Source: QGON01 sp963691905 (GTDB lineage Bacteria > Pseudomonadota > Gammaproteobacteria > Chromatiales > Chromatiaceae). Taken from it: a DNA stretch of 64,000 bases. This document shows, one piece after another, positions 9,295-16,727 of this stretch; the first letter of the stretch is position 1, and each line of letters opens with the position of its first letter. The DNA lies in assembly GCA_963691905.1 (NCBI GenBank), contig OY829894.1, forward strand, positions 1,834,992 through 1,898,991. The letters are read 5' to 3'. The position numbers were made by a program, and so were the translations under genes. Below the pieces are notes generated by a model. The model saw only the letters and a program-made list of their open reading frames with translations, was not told the origin of the DNA and made no database searches.

Positions 9295-10017
9295 TTAGGA
9301 TTCTTCAAGTTTTTTCGCCCAAGGAGCCAAGTGTCGTTTCTCGCGTGGATTATCGACCTGGTTTCTGGATGGGCTGAAGAATATGCCAGGGATATGCAGC
9401 AATTTGCTGAAGGGCAAAATGATCATCAGCACAACAACAAGTGTCAGATGCATGATCAGCGCAAAATCCATCGGCAGTTCACCACCACTGAAGGTAAACA
9501 GTCCATCGAAGAACTGCTTGACCATAACGACGTCAGTGTGGATGAGGAATGTCATCATCAGGCCGCTAAAGCCGATGAAGATGAGCAGTAGCAACATCAG
9601 GTAATCTGAAGGTGCTGAAATATAACGTACACGATCAACGAAAATACGACGCAGGAAGAGACCGCCGAGTCCGGCAACCATGGCAAATCCTGCATAGATG
9701 CCAAAAGGCTGGATCAGTGCAATCGGAAGCGGAACGGGATCGACAAAATAACGGACATGCCGCGCCAACACCACAAACAACCCCATGTGGAACATCCAGG
9801 AAAAGATCCAGGTCCACTTGGTGCTTTTGAAAAGGCTTTCAAAGAAAACCACTTCACGGAACATACGCATTACCACACCGGCCTGAGTCACGGGAGCCGG
9901 GGTAGTGGGAATCTTTAGTGGTGCAGGTGTCTTGGCGTACTGCACGATTTTCCGTGCCAGACCAAGTACCAGAACGATGGTCGCTACGATAAACAGTAAC
10001 GCGTAGACAGTTGACAT
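9295..10017 (-). CDS. dsrM: DsrM, haem b membrane subunit
   Basis: A 240-aa membrane protein of the NarI-like cytochrome b family with about five or six hydrophobic helices, starting with MSTVYALLFIVATIVLVLGL. Histidines in helices (for example FHMGLFVVLARH and MHLTLVVVL) are the likely haem b ligands. It anchors DsrK and connects it to the quinone pool. It lies 30 bases upstream of dsrK and 68 bases downstream of dsrC, with a GC-rich hairpin in that second gap. Confidence 0.95.
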   Translation of the reverse strand: MSTVYALLFIVATIVLVLGLARKIVQYAKTPAPLKIPTTPAPVTQAGVVMRMFREVVFFESLFKSTKWTWIFSWMFHMGLFVVLARHVRYFVDPVPLPIALIQPFGIYAGFAMVAGLGGLFLRRIFVDRVRYISAPSDYLMLLLLIFIGFSGLMMTFLIHTDVVMVKQFFDGLFTFSGGELPMDFALIMHLTLVVVLMIILPFSKLLHIPGIFFSPSRNQVDNPREKRHLAPWAKKLEES

Positions 10018-10047
10018 GTTCCTGCGTTCCTCTGAAGGATTAAATGA

Positions 10048-10071
10048 CCGGGAGGAAAAAACTCCTCCCGG
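10048..10071 (-). promoter_or_regulatory. Hairpin between dsrC and dsrM
   Basis: A 9-bp GC-rich stem (CCGGGAGGA with TCCTCCCGG) and a 6-base loop lie just after the dsrC stop codon. No clear U-tract follows on the minus strand (TCATTTAATCC). It is more likely a 3'-end stabiliser or partial terminator that raises dsrC transcript level over dsrM and later genes than a full terminator. Confidence 0.6.
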
Positions 10072-10085
10072 GCTTCAGCTACTGC

Positions 10086-10418
10086 TTAGATGCAACCAGT
10101 AGGCTTGGGCAGACCGGCAAAGCGGCAAGCCTGCTTACCAGGGCCGTAAGGGAACAGGCCGTACAGGTACTTGCTGTTACCCTTCTCTTTACCCAGTTTC
10201 TTACCAACAGCCTTGGTCAGAACGCGGACAGCAGGAGCAATCTGATACTCTTCGTAGTATTCACGCAGGAAGTTGATGATATCCCAGTGCTCATCAGTCA
10301 GCTCAAGGTCATCTTCCTTCGCCATCTCTTCTGCAACTACGGGCTCCCAATCAGCCAGAGTTACCAGGTAACCCTCTTCGTCAGTCTCAAAAACTTTACC
10401 GTTGGCTTCGATAGCCAT
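10086..10418 (-). CDS. dsrC: DsrC, sulfur carrier protein
   Basis: A 110-aa protein of the DsrC/TusE family. It carries sulfur as a persulfide or trisulfide between DsrEFH, DsrAB and DsrMK. The flexible C-terminal arm ends in CRFAGLPKPTGCI, with Cys98 and the penultimate Cys109 eleven residues apart; both redox cysteines are needed for the trisulfide cycle, so this is a true DsrC and not TusE or RspA. A cysteine-free paralogue lies at 16285-16629. The gene has a good ribosome site and is flanked by a hairpin on its 3' side. Confidence 0.98.
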   Translation of the reverse strand: MAIEANGKVFETDEEGYLVTLADWEPVVAEEMAKEDDLELTDEHWDIINFLREYYEEYQIAPAVRVLTKAVGKKLGKEKGNSKYLYGLFPYGPGKQACRFAGLPKPTGCI

Positions 10419-10460
10419 AGTATTTCTCCAATTAGAGTTAAATTATTCAGTTGGGATTTA

Positions 10461-10766
10461 TCAAACCCAGGCCGAAACTTTATCGTTTTCGACAGCCAGG
10501 CTGACAAAACCCGCGTAATCCACAACTTCAATGCCTTCAGCAAGCTTCTCTTGCGAGATGCCGCGGGCCTTCAGGTCAGGGCCAAGGGCATAAAACTTGA
10601 CACCCGTTGCTGCAGCCACCTTCTCAGCAACGGTGCTACCCTTCATTGCCCCATAAACACCGTCTTCATACATCAGAACGGCGCTACCCTCTTTTGCATA
10701 ACCCAGGCAATCTGCCAGTGAGTTCTTCTCAAAGGGGGATTTGTTAACTGTATGCAAAGTACTCAT
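10461..10766 (-). CDS. dsrH: DsrH, sulfur-transfer subunit (TusB-like)
   Basis: A 101-aa subunit of the DsrE2F2H2 hexamer, homologous to TusB. It has the family cysteine at residue 20 (SLADCLG), matching the position known for A. vinosum DsrH, and the usual C-terminal tryptophan (SAWV). It lies between dsrF and dsrC, 15 bases downstream of dsrF. Confidence 0.95.
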   Translation of the reverse strand: MSTLHTVNKSPFEKNSLADCLGYAKEGSAVLMYEDGVYGAMKGSTVAEKVAAATGVKFYALGPDLKARGISQEKLAEGIEVVDYAGFVSLAVENDKVSAWV

Positions 10767-10781
10767 ATGATCTCTCCGCCT

Positions 10782-11192
10782 TTAGAAGCTATAGATAATA
10801 TCCTGGTCATCCAGAACGTCCGCCAATTCAGCGCGACTGACGAGACGGATGGAATCCTTCTCTGCCCAATCGTCATCTTCGTCTTCCCAGGTGAGAGGCA
10901 TCAGGTCATCAAGGGTCAGACCCCGCTCTTCCAGAGACTCTTTCTCCACATAGAGCTTGGTAACATCATAATCACCCAGCGCCTTGTAAGTGGTGGAGAA
11001 GTTCTTCATATCGGACTCAGAGGTATCCTGACCTTCGAGCAGCTGATAGACCCCATCTCCGATAAACGCCAGACTGACATCCTGATCGAATGCAGCACCG
11101 ATCAGCACAACCTCCAGTGACTCCCACGCATAGATAGTGCCATAGGGGGCACGGCGGTTGAGATACATGAATTTCTTGATAGTTTCAGACAT
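10782..11192 (-). CDS. dsrF: DsrF, sulfur-transfer subunit (TusC-like)
   Basis: A 136-aa subunit homologous to TusC of the DsrEFH complex. It contains no cysteine, consistent with a structural rather than a sulfur-carrying role. The beta-alpha fold is suggested by segments such as SLEVVLIGAAFDQDVSLAF. It is encoded 16 bases downstream of dsrE. Confidence 0.94.
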   Translation of the reverse strand: MSETIKKFMYLNRRAPYGTIYAWESLEVVLIGAAFDQDVSLAFIGDGVYQLLEGQDTSESDMKNFSTTYKALGDYDVTKLYVEKESLEERGLTLDDLMPLTWEDEDDDWAEKDSIRLVSRAELADVLDDQDIIYSF

Positions 11193-11208
11193 CGTTCAAC
11201 CTCTATAC

Positions 11209-11601
11209 TCAATCACCAAAAACCATGAGACGTTCGGACTGTATACCCGCCTCGATCAACTGACCAAGACCGGAGATCCGGAATCCGTCAGCGATATTCT
11301 GGGCATCTTTACCGTTACGCTGCATCTCGCCCTCGTCCACGATACCGCGACGTTGTGCGGCTGCCACACAGACAACCATATCGAGATCGTGTGCCTTACC
11401 CAGTTCTGACCAGCGGTTGACGATATTTCGGTCATCCTGGGGAGGAGTGGTGAGGTTGGTGCCGTTGTTCACGCCATCGTGATAGAAGAAGACACGCATA
11501 ATCTCGTGCCCTGCATCCAACGCGGCTTTGGCGAACTGGTAGGCCGAATCAGTCGCTTGATGCTGATAGGGCCCTTCGTTTACCTGAATCGCAAATTTCA
11601 T
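11209..11601 (-). CDS. dsrE: DsrE, sulfur-transfer subunit with active cysteine (TusD-like)
   Basis: A 130-aa subunit of DsrEFH. The cysteine in DMVVCVAAAQRRG is residue 78, exactly the position of the persulfide-carrying Cys78 described for A. vinosum DsrE. Together with DsrF and DsrH it hands sulfur to DsrC. It follows dsrB with a 43-base gap. Confidence 0.96.
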   Translation of the reverse strand: MKFAIQVNEGPYQHQATDSAYQFAKAALDAGHEIMRVFFYHDGVNNGTNLTTPPQDDRNIVNRWSELGKAHDLDMVVCVAAAQRRGIVDEGEMQRNGKDAQNIADGFRISGLGQLIEAGIQSERLMVFGD

Positions 11602-11644
11602 CAGTTATAACCTTTCTGTTGAAAGTCTTGAGCTTCGATCCGAA

Positions 11645-12718
11645 TCAGAAGCGGATATGAGCAGAAGCGTTCAGGTTGGCACGACCGCCACGCCAGTTAT
11701 CGATATGATACTTGGTGAAAGGCAATCCGGTCTTCTCGAAGAAGCTCGGCCATCCGATACGATCAGCCCACTCGCCGATACGCTCGTAGTCTTTTGCGTC
11801 TGCCTTGTAGGCAGCCAGAATCTGCTTGACGATCTTGGAGACCTCAGGCCAGCGCGGAGGATTGTTCGGAATACCAGACGCAACCAACTTGTGGAAGGTA
11901 GGTTTGGAACGCGCGTTGGAGTGTTTGCCACCAACCCAGACTGCAAAATTGGAGTGCTCCGGATCGTTGATCTGCATCGGAGGACATGGCGGAAAGCATG
12001 CACCGCAGCAGATACACTTCTTCTCATCAACTTCGAGAGAAGGTTTGCCGTTAACCATTGCAGGACGAATAGCCGCTACCGGGCAACGCGCCACAACTGT
12101 AGGACGTTCACAGACGTTACCTACCTGGGAGTGATCAATCTTCGGCGGCTTGGTGTGCTGAATGTTGATCGCGATATCACCCTGACCACCGCAGTTGATC
12201 TGGCAACAGGAAGAGGTCAGACGAACCCGGTTCGGCATCTCTTCATGGGTGAACTCATCGATGATCTCATCCATCAGCGCTTTAACAGCACCGGACGCGT
12301 CCGTTCCTGGAATATCGCAGTGCAACCAACCCTGGGTATGGGATACGGTGGAGACGGAGTTACCGGTACCACCAATCGGGTTGCCATGAGCTGTCAATGC
12401 GTCGATCAGCGGCTGAACCTTGGATTCCTCGCTAACCATGAACTCCATGTTGGAGCGAATGGTAAAACGGACATAGCCTTCCGCAAAATCATCAGCGATA
12501 TCCATCAACTCGCGAATCTGATGGATGTCCATCTGACGGGACGTGGCCGCACGGACAGTCCAGATCTCGTCACCACTATGAGCCACGTGATGCAAAACAC
12601 CAGGACGCGGACGATCATGATACTTCCAGTTGCCGTAATTTTTCTTCATCACAGGATGCAGGAACTCCTGTATATCACGTACGCCTATCTCATCTGGCAT
12701 GCGAGGTGCTTCAGCCAT
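11645..12718 (-). CDS. dsrB: DsrB, dissimilatory sulfite reductase beta subunit
   Basis: A 357-aa beta subunit of the cytoplasmic DsrAB sulfite reductase, which here runs in reverse to oxidise sulfur to sulfite. Sirohaem/[4Fe-4S] motifs include TSSCCQINCGG and CERPTVVARCP, and a ferredoxin domain with CICCGACFPPCPPM follows. The start at 12718 (MAEAPRMP) is chosen because GGAGG lies 5 bases upstream; a longer frame begins four codons earlier without such a site. Confidence 0.97.
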   Translation of the reverse strand: MAEAPRMPDEIGVRDIQEFLHPVMKKNYGNWKYHDRPRPGVLHHVAHSGDEIWTVRAATSRQMDIHQIRELMDIADDFAEGYVRFTIRSNMEFMVSEESKVQPLIDALTAHGNPIGGTGNSVSTVSHTQGWLHCDIPGTDASGAVKALMDEIIDEFTHEEMPNRVRLTSSCCQINCGGQGDIAINIQHTKPPKIDHSQVGNVCERPTVVARCPVAAIRPAMVNGKPSLEVDEKKCICCGACFPPCPPMQINDPEHSNFAVWVGGKHSNARSKPTFHKLVASGIPNNPPRWPEVSKIVKQILAAYKADAKDYERIGEWADRIGWPSFFEKTGLPFTKYHIDNWRGGRANLNASAHIRF

Positions 12719-12787
12719 GCTAACCTCCAAATTTCAAAAATCGAATTCTATTCTACGCAATAGCGTTGATGTGTGGTTGACATGAGA

Positions 12788-12816
12788 CAAGTCACCGGAA
12801 AATATCCGGTGACTTG
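12788..12816 (-). promoter_or_regulatory. Hairpin between dsrA and dsrB
   Basis: A perfect 12-bp stem (CAAGTCACCGGA / TCCGGTGACTTG) with a 5-base loop lies 14 bases past the dsrA stop and about 70 bases before dsrB. No U-tract follows. A processing or mRNA stabilising element is more likely than a terminator, since DsrA and DsrB are needed in equal amounts. Confidence 0.65.
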
Positions 12817-12829
12817 CTCCATCAGCTTG

Positions 12830-14068
12830 CTAAGCTTTTCGCTCTTCCCACTTGGCCACCTCTTCATCCCATTCGTCCATACGGACATAAGGGTTGGTGC
12901 GAGGCTGGGCGATCATATTCGGATCGATCTCGATACCGATACCTTCCAGGAAGTTGGTCAGACCGATACGCTCGATCATCTCACCGGTACGCTCGTGCTC
13001 CAGTGCGTTCTCTGCAAAGAAGTCCAGAACTTCGGTACCCAGCTCTTCCAGCCACTCAAAATCCTCATCGGTTTCCATCTTGTGGAAAGGCACGATCACG
13101 GTACCCATCAAATCACCGATCTTCAGGGTGCGCTTACCGCCGATCAGGACGCTAACGCCACCATCATCGCCCGGAGAGAGAGCCTTATTCATGACGTTCA
13201 GGCAGTGCATGCAGCGCACGCAGTTGCCGTTATCAACAGCCAGGGTATCGTCGTCGTTCAGTGAGAGCGCCTGGGTCGGGCAGCGGGTGATGACATTGTC
13301 GATCACATACTTGCGACCTTTGTTCTCCACGAAAGCCTTGACCTCAGCCTGGTCAACCTTCATGTCGTCGCGCCATGTACCGATGACAGCGAAATCAGAA
13401 CGATGGATGGCATTCATGCAGTCGTTCGCGCAGCCGGAAACCTTATACTTCATCTTGTAAGGCAGAGCCGGACGATGCAGATCGTCAAGCGCATTGTTCA
13501 CCAGGGTGCGCATTGCCCGCCCTTCGTCGAAGTTGGACTGCTCACAGCGGGCAGCACCGACGCAGGACATGGAGGTACGCACGGCGGGACCCGCGCCACC
13601 CATGTCAAAGCCCATCTCATTGATTTCATTAAAGAAGGGCTGAACGTTCGCAGAGGAGCAACCCTGGAACATAATATCGCCGGACTGGCCGATACCGCAG
13701 ATCAGGCCGGAGCCGTACTTCTCCCAGATATCGCACATGTTGCGCAGTGTCTTGGTATCGAAGTGAGAGCCTGGAGGTGGCATGATGCGGATGGTGTGAA
13801 ATTCAGCCGCGTCAGGGAATTTGGGGGTTCCGTCCTCGTTCTTCAGCTCGGTAAAGCGGGGGATGACACCACCACCGTAGCCGACAACACCAACGGTGCC
13901 GCCCTTCCAGTAACCCTTCTTGGTCTCGTAGGAGGTCTCCAGCTGACCCAGCAAGTCAACTGCAATGTCGTTATCTTTCGCAAGGCGCTTGATACCGCTG
14001 ATAAAGCTCGGCCAGGGGCCGCTCTCCAGCTGATCAAGCATGGGGGTGTCATGCATCTGTTTTGCCAT
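12830..14068 (-). CDS. dsrA: DsrA, dissimilatory sulfite reductase alpha subunit
   Basis: A 412-aa alpha subunit of DsrAB. The sirohaem-[4Fe-4S] ligands are CVGAARC (residues 169-175) and CANDC (213-217); the inserted ferredoxin domain has CPTQAL and CVRCMHC. It is the first gene of the dsr operon. The start at 14068 (MAKQMHDTP) is preferred over an in-frame TTG five codons upstream, because GGGAGAAAGAG lies directly upstream of the ATG. The leader contains several hairpins. Confidence 0.98.
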   Translation of the reverse strand: MAKQMHDTPMLDQLESGPWPSFISGIKRLAKDNDIAVDLLGQLETSYETKKGYWKGGTVGVVGYGGGVIPRFTELKNEDGTPKFPDAAEFHTIRIMPPPGSHFDTKTLRNMCDIWEKYGSGLICGIGQSGDIMFQGCSSANVQPFFNEINEMGFDMGGAGPAVRTSMSCVGAARCEQSNFDEGRAMRTLVNNALDDLHRPALPYKMKYKVSGCANDCMNAIHRSDFAVIGTWRDDMKVDQAEVKAFVENKGRKYVIDNVITRCPTQALSLNDDDTLAVDNGNCVRCMHCLNVMNKALSPGDDGGVSVLIGGKRTLKIGDLMGTVIVPFHKMETDEDFEWLEELGTEVLDFFAENALEHERTGEMIERIGLTNFLEGIGIEIDPNMIAQPRTNPYVRMDEWDEEVAKWEERKA

Positions 14069-14158
14069 CACTCTTTCTCCCAATGGTCGTTTGTGTAGGG
14101 TGTTTGGCCGGTTAATATCCTGTTTTAGTTAGCCCGGCCATAACACCGAGCGCAGGAA

Positions 14159-14209
14159 CAGCCCTTTCCCCTGCAATACAATTCCGTTGCAGGTGAAGAC
14201 CTGCTCCTA
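14159..14209. repeat. Overlapping palindromes, REP-like, in the dsrA leader
   Basis: CCTGCAA (14170) pairs with TTGCAGG (14187), and GCAGGT (14189) pairs with ACCTGC (14199) around a GAAG loop. On the minus strand the unit reads GTAGGAGCAGGTCTTCACC, resembling the GTAGGAGC-type REP elements of other gammaproteobacteria. Alternatively the two mutually exclusive stems could act as a leader switch. Confidence 0.4.
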
Positions 14210-14280
14210 CTGGCGGCCAATTTTAGGAGTTCCTAATGCAGCACCATATCCTTCCGATGGGGGAGGAGGGCGGCATTCTT

Positions 14281-14298
14281 CTATCCCATATGGGATAG
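14281..14298. promoter_or_regulatory. 18-bp perfect palindrome, candidate operator
   Basis: CTATCCCATATGGGATAG is a perfect dyad about 210 bases upstream of the dsrA start and 275 bases upstream of the divergent 58-aa ORF. The dyad without a loop fits a dimeric DNA-binding regulator better than an RNA hairpin. No regulator is encoded nearby and I do not recognise the motif. Confidence 0.5.
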
Positions 14299-14527
14299 TT
14301 GCCACTTGCTCCACGCCCTATTTTTTACCTATCAGCTCACTAAATACCTAACAATTACAATCAGTAAGAAAATATAATTGAGTCGCAGACATATAAAGCA
14401 CCGTAAATCCTAATTAAGCTATATCCCCATTAATACAATACGATTGATTCAACAGCCTGGACCGTTGACTCCAAATACCTCACGAATAGTTGAGTAAATT
14501 ACTATGTAATTACGCTCTCCAATTCGT

Positions 14528-14533
14528 TATAAT
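14528..14533 (+). promoter_or_regulatory. Candidate -10 box (TATAAT)
   Basis: A consensus TATAAT 41 bases before the start of the 58-aa ORF. The expected -35 position reads TGTAAT, a poor match, so either an activator is needed or this is fortuitous in AT-rich DNA. Confidence 0.35.
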
Positions 14534-14573
14534 CTCACCCCTGAAACAATTTTGACCCGACGTGGCCTAAACA

Positions 14574-14750
14574 ATGCTCTATTTAAGTGAAGTAATGATT
14601 CAGAATCCTGACCTCGAAACTTTTGAACAGCTTCAGACCGTTGTCAAAGAGCACTCAAAAAGAGAGATGTTTTTCCGCATTGACGTAAAGCCGCCCTATC
14701 CGGACACACCGGAGAACTGGGAAGACCGACTTGAAGCCAGCTTTACCTAG
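14574..14750 (+). CDS. Small uncharacterised protein, 58 aa
   Basis: An ATG-TAG frame of 58 codons, starting MLYLSEVMIQNPDLETFEQL and ending TPENWEDRLEASFT. It is acidic, has no cysteine, signal peptide or membrane segment, and reads like a natural protein. A ribosome site is weak. It is divergent from dsrA and 67 bases upstream of the 236-aa gene, so it may head that operon. No function is recognised. Confidence 0.5.
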   Translation: MLYLSEVMIQNPDLETFEQLQTVVKEHSKREMFFRIDVKPPYPDTPENWEDRLEASFT

Positions 14751-14817
14751 GGCCGGTTAACACTATGCAGATACCCACCGACAGGCCCTAATACTTGCCA
14801 CACAACGAGAAGTACCC

Positions 14818-15528
14818 GTGAAATATCTCGAATCAGAAACCTTCATCGGTGATGCGGAATGTTCAGATGATGCCGTCAAACCGACCCAGCAGCTTGAGGA
14901 ACGACTCAAAAAGCTGCTTGGAGAGATCAACGCACTTCCAAATGACGTCACTGTCGAGCAACGCATCAAGCCCCTCCTTGAAAGCGGCTATATCATGCTC
15001 GATCTTGACCGTTTGGACGAAGCCTGGGAGATAACCCGCCCCACACTTGACCAGGCCATCTCAGCCGGACTGTGGCTACAGGCGGTCGAAGCCTGCGACA
15101 TTCTCTACCAGACTGGCAATGACGAAGCCCTCAGAGCGCTGGCCCACGGCATCTGGCTCGGCGTCACCTTCCCCATCGAACCTGGGCTTAGCGTCGCCAT
15201 GCTGCAACACCTCATCGACGAAACACCGGACAATTCCGATGGCGCGGCTGTTGCTGCCGCCACTGCCGGCTATATTGCCGACATGCGCTCCGAGGGGCCG
15301 GAAAGGGAGGAATTGAAGTTTTTCACCAACCAGTTGATGGGCCAGGTTGCCCGCCGCCACAGTCAGGTCGAGGAGCAGGAGATCTTCGACTTCTGGGTGG
15401 AGCGCATGGAACTGGATGACCCGTCCAAGTTTTTACCCCGACTGGCCCAGGTGCTGGACATCGTCAACGAGAACGGCTGGTGGTTCGATCGCGATGAACT
15501 GAGAGACAGGATCCCAGCGGATCAGTAA
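14818..15528 (+). CDS. Uncharacterised 236-aa helical protein
   Basis: A soluble acidic protein, predicted mostly helical with leucine-rich segments (for example MLDLDRLDEAWEITRPTLDQ) that resemble TPR-like repeats, but no clear consensus. Starts at GTG 14818 with GAGAAG upstream. It is followed after 17 bases by the Cas6/Cmx6-family gene and then the RspA gene, so the three probably form one transcript. No catalytic motif is visible and I do not recognise the family. The context suggests a cytoplasmic role tied to sulfur oxidation. Confidence 0.8.
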   Translation: MKYLESETFIGDAECSDDAVKPTQQLEERLKKLLGEINALPNDVTVEQRIKPLLESGYIMLDLDRLDEAWEITRPTLDQAISAGLWLQAVEACDILYQTGNDEALRALAHGIWLGVTFPIEPGLSVAMLQHLIDETPDNSDGAAVAAATAGYIADMRSEGPEREELKFFTNQLMGQVARRHSQVEEQEIFDFWVERMELDDPSKFLPRLAQVLDIVNENGWWFDRDELRDRIPADQ

Positions 15529-15545
15529 TTCAAGAGTTATCCATC

Positions 15546-16205
15546 ATGCACTGGCAAGAAGAAATCGATGAAACCGCCTACATCGTTCCCGACGATGTAA
15601 TGGACCTTGCCTACCAGATAAAATGCCGGACACTGCCGGTCGACCACGCCTGGCCGCTGGCTGCAGCGATACATCAGGCACTGCCCTGGTTTGCAGAAGA
15701 GCCGTTGGCAGGATTACACCTCATATACGGCGCCGACTCCGGCAATGGCTGGGAGCGCCCCCGGGATGCCGCTGATATCCTCTATCTCTCACGCCGCACC
15801 CGCCTTGTCCTGCGCCTGCCCAAACACCGCCTCCCCGACGCCGAGACCCTCACAGGACAGACACTGGAGGTAGCGGACAATCTACTGGAGATCGGCAAGG
15901 GCACACCCCGGCTGCTCGGCATGACCACCACCCTCTACTCCCGCTTCGTCGTGGATGAAACGGACGGCGATGAGGATCAGTTCATTTCAGCTGCAGTCGA
16001 AGGCCTGCACGCCCTTAATCTGCGCTTCAAGAAAGTACTCAGCGGCAGGCGCTTTGCCTTCTCCACACCTGAAGGCGAGATTTCGACACGGAGCTTGATG
16101 GTAGCCGGTCTGCCCCTCGATGACGCAGTGAAGTTACAAGAGAAGGGTCTCGGTTCCCTCCGAAATCGCGGATTCGGCTTGTTCGTTCCCCAAAAGTCTG
16201 TTTAA
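15546..16205 (+). CDS. Cas6/Cmx6-family RAMP protein, orphan
   Basis: A 219-aa protein that matches the Cas6 variant of type I-MYXAN CRISPR systems (Cmx6 family): an N-terminal LPVDHAWPLAAAIHQALPW segment with His34, a central RTRLVLRLPKHRLP strand region, and a C-terminal glycine-rich loop GLGSLRNRGFGLFVP (about residues 199-213) typical of RAMP RNA-binding folds. Cas6 proteins cleave CRISPR precursor RNA, but there is no array or other cas gene in this window. It lies between a 236-aa unknown and a DsrC paralogue. Either it has been recruited to process another RNA, or the fold is used for something else. Family assignment is from motif memory. Confidence 0.75.
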   Translation: MHWQEEIDETAYIVPDDVMDLAYQIKCRTLPVDHAWPLAAAIHQALPWFAEEPLAGLHLIYGADSGNGWERPRDAADILYLSRRTRLVLRLPKHRLPDAETLTGQTLEVADNLLEIGKGTPRLLGMTTTLYSRFVVDETDGDEDQFISAAVEGLHALNLRFKKVLSGRRFAFSTPEGEISTRSLMVAGLPLDDAVKLQEKGLGSLRNRGFGLFVPQKSV

Positions 16206-16284
16206 TATATAGCGTTTTAATGATTTTCATGATTGGCGGGTGTACGCAAATCATCCGTCACAAATGCACACGAAGGAGAAATCA

Positions 16285-16629
16285 ATGTCGTACGAAGTTA
16301 ATGGTGCAACCGTCGAGGCCGACGATCACGGTTACCTGGTCAACACAGCCGACTGGAACGAGGATGTCGCCAAAGCCATCGCTGCTGCCGAGGGTGTTGA
16401 ACTGACCGAGAAGGGTTGGGATATCGTCAACTACCTGCGTGATGAGTACATCAACAACAACGGCAACCAGCCCAATGAACGAAACATGGTCAAGCACTTC
16501 AAGAAAGTCTGGACCGATCTCCCAAAGATGGACACCAAGGCGCTCTACAATGAGTTCCCCACCGGCCCCGCAAAGCAGGCAGGTAAGATTGCCGGCACGC
16601 CCGAGACCAAACGTAAAGGCGGATATTGA
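16285..16629 (+). CDS. RspA-type DsrC paralogue without cysteines
   Basis: A 114-aa member of the DsrC/TusE fold, clearly related to the dsrC product at 10086-10418 (shared elements include VNGATVEADDHGYLVNTADW and the WDIVNYLRDEY helix). It lacks both C-terminal redox cysteines: the arm reads AGKIAGTPETKRKGGY. DsrC-like proteins of this kind are called RspA and are thought to be regulatory rather than sulfur carriers. Start at 16285 is chosen for the AAGGAGAA site 4-5 bases upstream; a longer frame from 16240 is not supported. It ends the 236-aa/Cmx6 gene run. Confidence 0.88.
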   Translation: MSYEVNGATVEADDHGYLVNTADWNEDVAKAIAAAEGVELTEKGWDIVNYLRDEYINNNGNQPNERNMVKHFKKVWTDLPKMDTKALYNEFPTGPAKQAGKIAGTPETKRKGGY

Positions 16630-16641
16630 TTTGTAAAAAAT

Positions 16642-16708
16642 AGGTTAAAGGTCAAAGGTTTCGACTGGAACACATCTGTTCCAACGGCGCGCCTTTAACC
16701 TTTAACCT
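16642..16708. terminator. Nested inverted repeat between convergent genes
   Basis: Outer arms AGGTTAAAGGTCAAAGG (16642-16658) and CCTTTAACCTTTAACCT (16692-16708) pair over 17 bp with one wobble; inside is a second hairpin TGGAACA-CATC-TGTTCCA (16666-16683). It lies between the ends of rspA (plus) and the receiver gene (minus), where a two-way terminator is expected. Confidence 0.6.
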
Positions 16709-16727
16709 TCAATAGGTTAGTTCCCCG

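Larger units (their letters stand above)
14084..14573. promoter_or_regulatory. Divergent control region of the dsr operon
   Basis: 490 bases without a supported gene between dsrA (minus) and a small plus-strand ORF. It holds, from the dsrA side, an imperfect stem (TGGCCGG at 14105 pairing with CCGGCCA at 14134), a cluster of overlapping small palindromes (14159-14209), an 18-bp perfect palindrome (14281-14298), and an AT-rich stretch (14310-14560) that should contain the promoters. A TATAAT at 14528 faces the plus-strand genes; no convincing -35 box accompanies it. A minus-strand promoter for dsrA is not clearly defined by eye. Confidence 0.6.

Noticed and set aside
12731..12743. MEVS extension of DsrB
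   Set aside because: GGAGG is placed for the ATG at 12718 and overlaps the would-be extension.
14069..14083. TTG start for dsrA at 14083
   Set aside because: The ATG at 14068 has a proper ribosome site and gives the family-typical N-terminus MAKQMHDTP.
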